Origin: Deltaproteobacteria bacterium
Lineage (GTDB): Bacteria; Desulfobacterota; Binatia; DP-6
Length of the DNA: 8,976 nt
Reading direction: 5' to 3'
NCBI GenBank assembly: GCA_005879245.1
Contig: VBLA01000084.1
Location: 1 to 8,976, forward strand
Position numbers and translations under genes: made by a program. Of the stretch, positions 5,816-8,976 are shown piece by piece (position 1 is the stretch's first letter; every line of letters starts with the position of its first letter). The notes below the pieces were generated by a model. The model did no database searches, was not told the origin of the DNA, and worked only from the letters and a program-made list of their open reading frames with translations.

Positions 5816-6866
5816 GACGATCAGCGAGCGCAAGCGATCGCACCTCGAGCTCTGTCAGGCCGAGGAGGTCGAGTACACCGGCAAGACGACGCTCTTCGAG
5901 GAGGTCGACCTGATCCACGACGCGCTTCCCGAGCTGGCGGTCGACGAGGTCGACATCGCGATCGAGCTGCTCGGCAAGCGCCTTCGGGCGCCGCTCCTCA
6001 TCACCGGCATGACGGGCGGCACCGAGGACGCCTCGGCGATCAACCGCGGGCTCGCCCAGGTCGCCGAGGAACACGGCATCGCCTTCGGGCTCGGCTCCCA
6101 GCGGGCGATGCAGCGCACGCCAGACCTCGCCTATACCTTCGAGGTGCGCCGGCATGCGCCGACGGCCCTCGTGCTCGCGAACCTCGGGCTCGTTCAGGCG
6201 GCGGCGCAGTCGACGGACGCCCTCGAAAGGCTCGCCCGTGCGGTCGGCGCCGATGCCGTCTGCCTGCATCTCAACCCAGCGCAGGAGCTGATCCAGCCCG
6301 GAGGTGATCGGGACTTCCGTCACGGCCTCGAGACGCTCGTGCGCCTCGTGCGCGAGCTGCCGCTGCCCGTCGTCGTCAAGGAGACCGGTTGCGGTATCTC
6401 GCGTGGCGTGGGCGAGCGCCTCGTCGCGGCGGGGGTCCGCAGGGTCGACGTCTCCGGGGCCGGTGGAACCTCGTGGATCAAGGTGGAGACGCTGCGTGCC
6501 GGGGCGCCCGAGCGCGAGCTGGGTGCGCTGTTCGGCGACTGGGGCATCCCGACCGCGGCGGCCCTCGCCGGGCTCCGCGGCCTCGGCCTCGAGCTCATCG
6601 CCAGCGGCGGCATTCGGAGCGGGCTCGACGTCGCCAAGGCGATCGCGCTCGGCGCGCACGCTGCCGGGGTGGCGCTGCCGGTGTTCCGGGCCTATCGGAC
6701 GGGCGGGGTGGCGGCGGCGGGAGAGTTCATCGAGCGTTTGATCGCGGGTCTCAAGACGGCCATGGTGCTCACCGGCTCACGGGATCTGGACGCGCTTCGT
6801 CGCGCCCCGGCGGTCCTCGGCAGCCGGCTGCGGGAGTGGGTCATCGCGGGAGGAGGAGGCGCATGA
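5808..6866 (+). CDS. fni: Type 2 isopentenyl-diphosphate delta-isomerase
   Basis: This 352-residue FMN- and NAD(P)H-dependent enzyme interconverts IPP and DMAPP in the cytoplasm. It has a TIM-barrel fold unrelated to type 1 isomerase. Landmarks in order are ISERKRSHLEL (5-15), APLLITGMTGG (61-71), GLGSQRAM (94-101), the substrate segment CLHLNPAQELIQPGGDRDFR with His154, Asn156 and Glu160, VVVKETGCGIS (188-198), DVSGAGGTSW (214-223), and the FMN phosphate-binding LIASGGIRSGLDVAKAIALGA (263-283). All are in one frame and the length is normal, so this gene has no lesion. The TTG start overlaps the kinase stop by 8 bp, and the stop overlaps the next ATG (ATGA, 6863-6866). It supplies the DMAPP starter for prenyl synthesis from the IPP made by MvaD. 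Confidence 0.95.
   Translation: MAETISERKRSHLELCQAEEVEYTGKTTLFEEVDLIHDALPELAVDEVDIAIELLGKRLRAPLLITGMTGGTEDASAINRGLAQVAEEHGIAFGLGSQRAMQRTPDLAYTFEVRRHAPTALVLANLGLVQAAAQSTDALERLARAVGADAVCLHLNPAQELIQPGGDRDFRHGLETLVRLVRELPLPVVVKETGCGISRGVGERLVAAGVRRVDVSGAGGTSWIKVETLRAGAPERELGALFGDWGIPTAAALAGLRGLGLELIASGGIRSGLDVAKAIALGAHAAGVALPVFRAYRTGGVAAAGEFIERLIAGLKTAMVLTGSRDLDALRRAPAVLGSRLREWVIAGGGGA
6849..6859 (+). promoter_or_regulatory. Very strong ribosome binding site for mvaA
   Basis: A triple GGAGG-type repeat (6849-6859) precedes ATG 6863, giving AGGAGG registers 6 and 3 nt away. It is the strongest Shine-Dalgarno in the operon and suggests HMG-CoA reductase was meant to be translated well. Confidence 0.8.
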
Positions 6867-7882
6867 GTAGTTCACGGATCGCGGCGTTCTACCGGTTGAC
6901 GGTAGCGGAACGGCGGCAGAAGCTCGCCGAAGCCCTCGGCCTCGGAGCGGCCGACATGGAGGCGCTCACGGCGGCCGACGCGCTGCCGCTCGAGGTGGCC
7001 GACATGATGGTCGAGAACGCCGTCGGCACCTTCGCGCTGCCCTTCGGTGTGGCGCTCAACTTCCAGGTGAACGGACGCGACCACGTGATCCCGATGGTGG
7101 TCGAGGAGCCGTCGGTGATCGCCGCCGCCTCGCGCGCCGCGCTCGTCGCGCGGTCGGGAGGCGGATTTGCCGCCGAGGCCGACCCGGGCGCGATGATCGG
7201 CCAGATCCAGCTCGTCGACGTGCCGGATCCGGGAGCGGCGGTCGAGCGGGTCGGCGCCGCGCGGGCGCGCATCCTCGCCGCCGCCGAGGAGCTGACGCCG
7301 GGCCTCTGCCAGCGCGGCGCCGGGCCGCGTGACGTGGAGGTGCGGCTGGTGCGCACGCAGCGAGGCGAGACGATGGTCGTGGTGCACGTCCTCCTCGATA
7401 CAGGTGATGCGATGGGGGCCAACGCGGTCAACTCGCTCGTCGAGGGGCTCGCGCCGATGGTGGCCGAGGTCGCCGGCGGGACCGTGTGCCTTCGTATCCT
7501 CTCCAACCTGGCCGACCGACGGCTCGCCCGTGCCGCCGTCCGTGTGCCGGTGTCCGCGCTCGCTCGGGAAGGCATCGACGGCACGGAGGTGGCGCGCCGG
7601 ATGGTCGCGGCGTACGAGTTCGCGGCCGCCGATCCGTACCGCGCCGCGACCCACAACAAGGGGATCATGAACGGGATCGACGCGCTCGCGGTCGCCACCG
7701 GGAACGACTGGCGGGCGATCGAGGCGGGCGCGCACGCCTACGCCTGCCGCGACGGTGCCTATCGTTCCCTCACGCAGTGGGAGATGGCCGACGGGCACCT
7801 GACCGGGACGCTCGAGCTCCCGATGGCGGTGTCGACCGTCGGGCCGCTCGTGCAATCGCATCCCCGCGTCCGGCTTGCCCTC

Positions 7883-7896
7883 CGGCGCCCGCGCCG
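7883..7896. repeat. GC-only inverted repeat at the mvaA deletion junction
   Basis: CGGCGC (7883-7888) and GCGCCG (7891-7896) form a perfect 6-bp inverted repeat with a 2-base spacer. It begins at the point where the mvaA frame changes (about 7880-7890). It parallels the palindrome at the mvaD junction. Chance occurrence is possible at this base composition. Confidence 0.6.
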
Positions 7897-8005
7897 TGTC
7901 GCACGCTGCCGGGGCACGGGGCGAGGCGGCAGAGGAGCTCCGTCGGCGGCTCATCGCCGCCGGGGAGGTGAAGATCGATCGCGCGCGGGCGCTGCTCCGC
8001 ACGCT

Positions 8006-8009
8006 GGAG
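8006..8009 (+). promoter_or_regulatory. Ribosome binding site deciding the mevalonate kinase GTG start
   Basis: GGAG lies 8 nt before GTG 8018-8020, within the out-of-frame mvaA tail. It marks an independent translation start for the kinase despite the open frame from mvaA. Confidence 0.7.
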
Positions 8010-8017
8010 TCCCGCTC

Positions 8018-8953
8018 GTGAACCTTCCCGCGCGCGGGCGTGCGGCCGGGAAGGTCATTCTCCTGGGCGAGCACGCCGTCGTCTACGGCCGGCCGGCGCT
8101 CGCCGCCGGCCTCCCGCTCGGTCTCGCGGCCGAAGTCGCGTCGAGCGCAGGAGGGCCGCGGCTCGAGAGCGATCACCCCGACCTCGACGCGGACCCGCGG
8201 GCGGCGGCGCTCGTCGCCGAGGCGGCGGCGATCCTCGATCTTCCGGGGCGCCGCGACTCCGTCATCCGGGTGCGATCCGAGCTGCCGCCGGGTGTCGGCC
8301 TCGGCAGCTCGGCGGCCCTCGCCGTCGCTGTCCTGCGCGCCCTCGCCGCCGGAGGGGACCGTCTGCTCTCGCGTGACGAGGAGCTCCGCCTTGGCCGACA
8401 CCTCGAGGCAATCTTCCACGGTCACCCGTCGGGGATCGACCCTGCGGCGGCGGCGCTCGGCCCGGGCTGCTTCCGCTTCGTGCGCGGCGATCCCCCCACC
8501 ATCATGCCGCTCCGGCTGACGCGCGCGCTCCCGCTCGTCGTCGCCATGAGTACGCGCCCACGCAGCACGGGTGCCGCGGTGACGGGCCTCCGCGCACGCT
8601 GGGAGGCGGATCCGACGCGGCACGAGCGCCTCTTCGACGAGGTGGCGAGCATCGTCGAGGAGGGCGTGCATGTCGCCGAGCGGGGCGACCTCGAAGCCCT
8701 CGGACGCACCTTCGACCAGAACCAAGCCGTGCTCGAGGCGCTGGGCGTCTCGGCGCCCGAGGTCGAGGCGCTCGCCGAGAGGGCCCGACGTGCGGGGGCA
8801 CTCGGGGCCAAGCTGACGGGCGGGGGTGCCGGCGGCGCGGTGGTGGCCGTCGCCACCGATCCCGACGGGGTCGCGCGCACACTCGCCGCGGGCGGCGTGC
8901 GGACGATCGTCGTCCGCGTCGAGGCACCCTCCGCCGCAGGGAGAGCCGCGTGA
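8018..8953 (+). CDS. mvk: Mevalonate kinase
   Basis: This 311-residue GHMP kinase phosphorylates mevalonate at O5 with ATP, the first kinase step of the pathway. Motif 1 is AGKVILLGEHAVVYGRPAL (10-28), and the ATP loop is ELPPGVGLGSSAALAVA (88-104). Glu130 (HLEAIFHG) is the likely Mg ligand, and Asp141 in HGHPSGID the catalytic base. LVVAMSTRPRSTGAAV (173-188) is the substrate-side segment, and motif 3 is KLTGGGAGGAVVAV (265-278). HGxPSGID identifies mevalonate kinase rather than PMK or homoserine kinase. The length is typical of bacterial and archaeal-type enzymes. GTG 8018 overlaps the mvaA TGA (GTGA, 8018-8021) and has GGAG 8 nt upstream. All motifs lie in one frame, so the gene looks functional. 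In the Streptomyces CL190 cluster this gene comes first; here it follows mvaA. Confidence 0.94.
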   Translation: MNLPARGRAAGKVILLGEHAVVYGRPALAAGLPLGLAAEVASSAGGPRLESDHPDLDADPRAAALVAEAAAILDLPGRRDSVIRVRSELPPGVGLGSSAALAVAVLRALAAGGDRLLSRDEELRLGRHLEAIFHGHPSGIDPAAAALGPGCFRFVRGDPPTIMPLRLTRALPLVVAMSTRPRSTGAAVTGLRARWEADPTRHERLFDEVASIVEEGVHVAERGDLEALGRTFDQNQAVLEALGVSAPEVEALAERARRAGALGAKLTGGGAGGAVVAVATDPDGVARTLAAGGVRTIVVRVEAPSAAGRAA

Positions 8954-8976
8954 GCGCGAGCGAAGGGCAGCTCACT
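8950..8976 (+). CDS. Start of a further operon gene, cut by window end
   Basis: GTG 8950-8952 overlaps the mevalonate kinase TGA in the same GTGA pattern used elsewhere in the operon, with AGGGAG (8938-8943) 6 nt upstream. Nine codons remain (fM-SASEGQLT), too few to identify. By analogy with known clusters an HMG-CoA synthase or a prenyl diphosphate synthase could follow, but nothing in these residues shows it. Confidence 0.5.

Larger units (their letters stand above)
6863..8021 (+). pseudogene. mvaA: HMG-CoA reductase (class II type), internal deletion with frameshift
   Basis: MvaA reduces HMG-CoA to mevalonate. Residues 1-340 match class II enzymes such as that of Pseudomonas mevalonii: VENAVGTFALPFG (50-62), VVEEPSVIAAAS with catalytic Glu82, DAMGANAVNSLVEGLAP (182-198), THNKGIMNGIDAL with Lys266, and ATGNDW with Asp282. 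Numbering is offset by one from P. mevalonii Glu83, Lys267 and Asp283. After HPRVRLAL (to 7882) homology stops. The family tail (ARAVSHAAGARGE ... DRARALLRTL) resumes in another frame from 7887 and ends at TGA 8019-8021, with 44 residues left, as expected. About 44 residues are missing, including the GHM segment with the catalytic histidine (His381 in P. mevalonii). The gap is again 3k+2 bases. As written, the frame continues into mevalonate kinase. Confidence 0.87.

Noticed and set aside
3854..5833. Long open frame on the - strand opposite mvaD and PMK (about 660 codons)
   Set aside because: The translation is Arg/Asp/Gly-rich with no domain. The + strand carries clear GHMP enzymes. Antisense frames stay open because stops are rare at this GC.
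6872..8725. Long open frame on the - strand opposite mvaA and mevalonate kinase (about 617 codons)
   Set aside because: It is low-complexity, charged sequence without any motif, a mirror of the strongly biased coding strand.
6389..8953. A single 854-codon + frame read as one large protein
   Set aside because: Its first 158 codons are an out-of-frame shadow of fni. True mvaA begins at ATG 6863 after a strong ribosome binding site, and the join to the kinase results from the mvaA frame shift.
1..8976. CRISPR arrays, tRNA genes, insertion sequences, phage or integration signals
   Set aside because: I saw no regularly spaced repeats, cloverleaf-like segments, transposase motifs or flanking direct repeats. 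The window reads as chromosomal metabolic genes.

Overview
The window is very GC-rich bacterial DNA, with strong G/C preference at third codon positions and many GTG/TTG starts. It is organised around a mevalonate-pathway operon on the + strand. The composition, a class II-type HMG-CoA reductase and a FMN-type (type 2) IPP isomerase suggest a soil or sediment lineage such as the former Deltaproteobacteria (Myxococcota, Desulfobacterota, Binatota-like). This placement is inference only. No phylogenetic marker is present.

Layout. Bases 1-338 hold no gene I can support. Bases 339-2324 carry a small GatC/AtzG-like subunit, an amidase-signature hydrolase overlapping it by 4 bp, and a single-domain rhodanese. 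A SAM-dependent methyltransferase follows on the - strand (2329-3120), convergent with the rhodanese. Divergent from it is a 183-residue protein with an HExxH motif (3184-3735), a putative zinc-dependent protein of unknown role. A perfect TTGACA -35 box overlaps that gene's stop codon. With a 17-bp spacer and a TATACG -10 it forms the best promoter in the window. Its roughly 155-nt leader holds a terminator-like hairpin and a TetR-type palindrome before the mevalonate genes.

The operon order is mvaD (mevalonate diphosphate decarboxylase), phosphomevalonate kinase, fni (type 2 IPP isomerase), mvaA (HMG-CoA reductase), mevalonate kinase, then the first nine codons of a further gene. The genes overlap by 4-8 bp and most have a good Shine-Dalgarno inside the preceding gene. 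Together they would take HMG-CoA to mevalonate (MvaA), through two phosphorylations (MK, PMK), to IPP (MvaD) and DMAPP (Fni). This resembles the decarboxylase-PMK-type 2 isomerase-HMGR order known from the Streptomyces CL190 cluster.

The most striking feature is that two of the five genes, mvaD and mvaA, are each broken near the 3' end by what looks like an internal out-of-frame deletion of about 130 bp. In both, the conserved body stops abruptly and the family's normal C-terminal tail resumes at once in another frame, ending at the expected stop codon that overlaps the next gene's GTG. The missing parts should carry the DAGPN catalytic aspartate of MvaD and the GHM catalytic histidine of MvaA. 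In both cases the shifted frame runs open into the downstream kinase, giving apparent MvaD-PMK and MvaA-MK fusions. Both junctions lie at GC-only inverted repeats. Either the pathway has been lost recently by two parallel deletions, or the sequence was joined wrongly at two GC-hairpin gaps. I favour the second explanation but cannot decide from the sequence.
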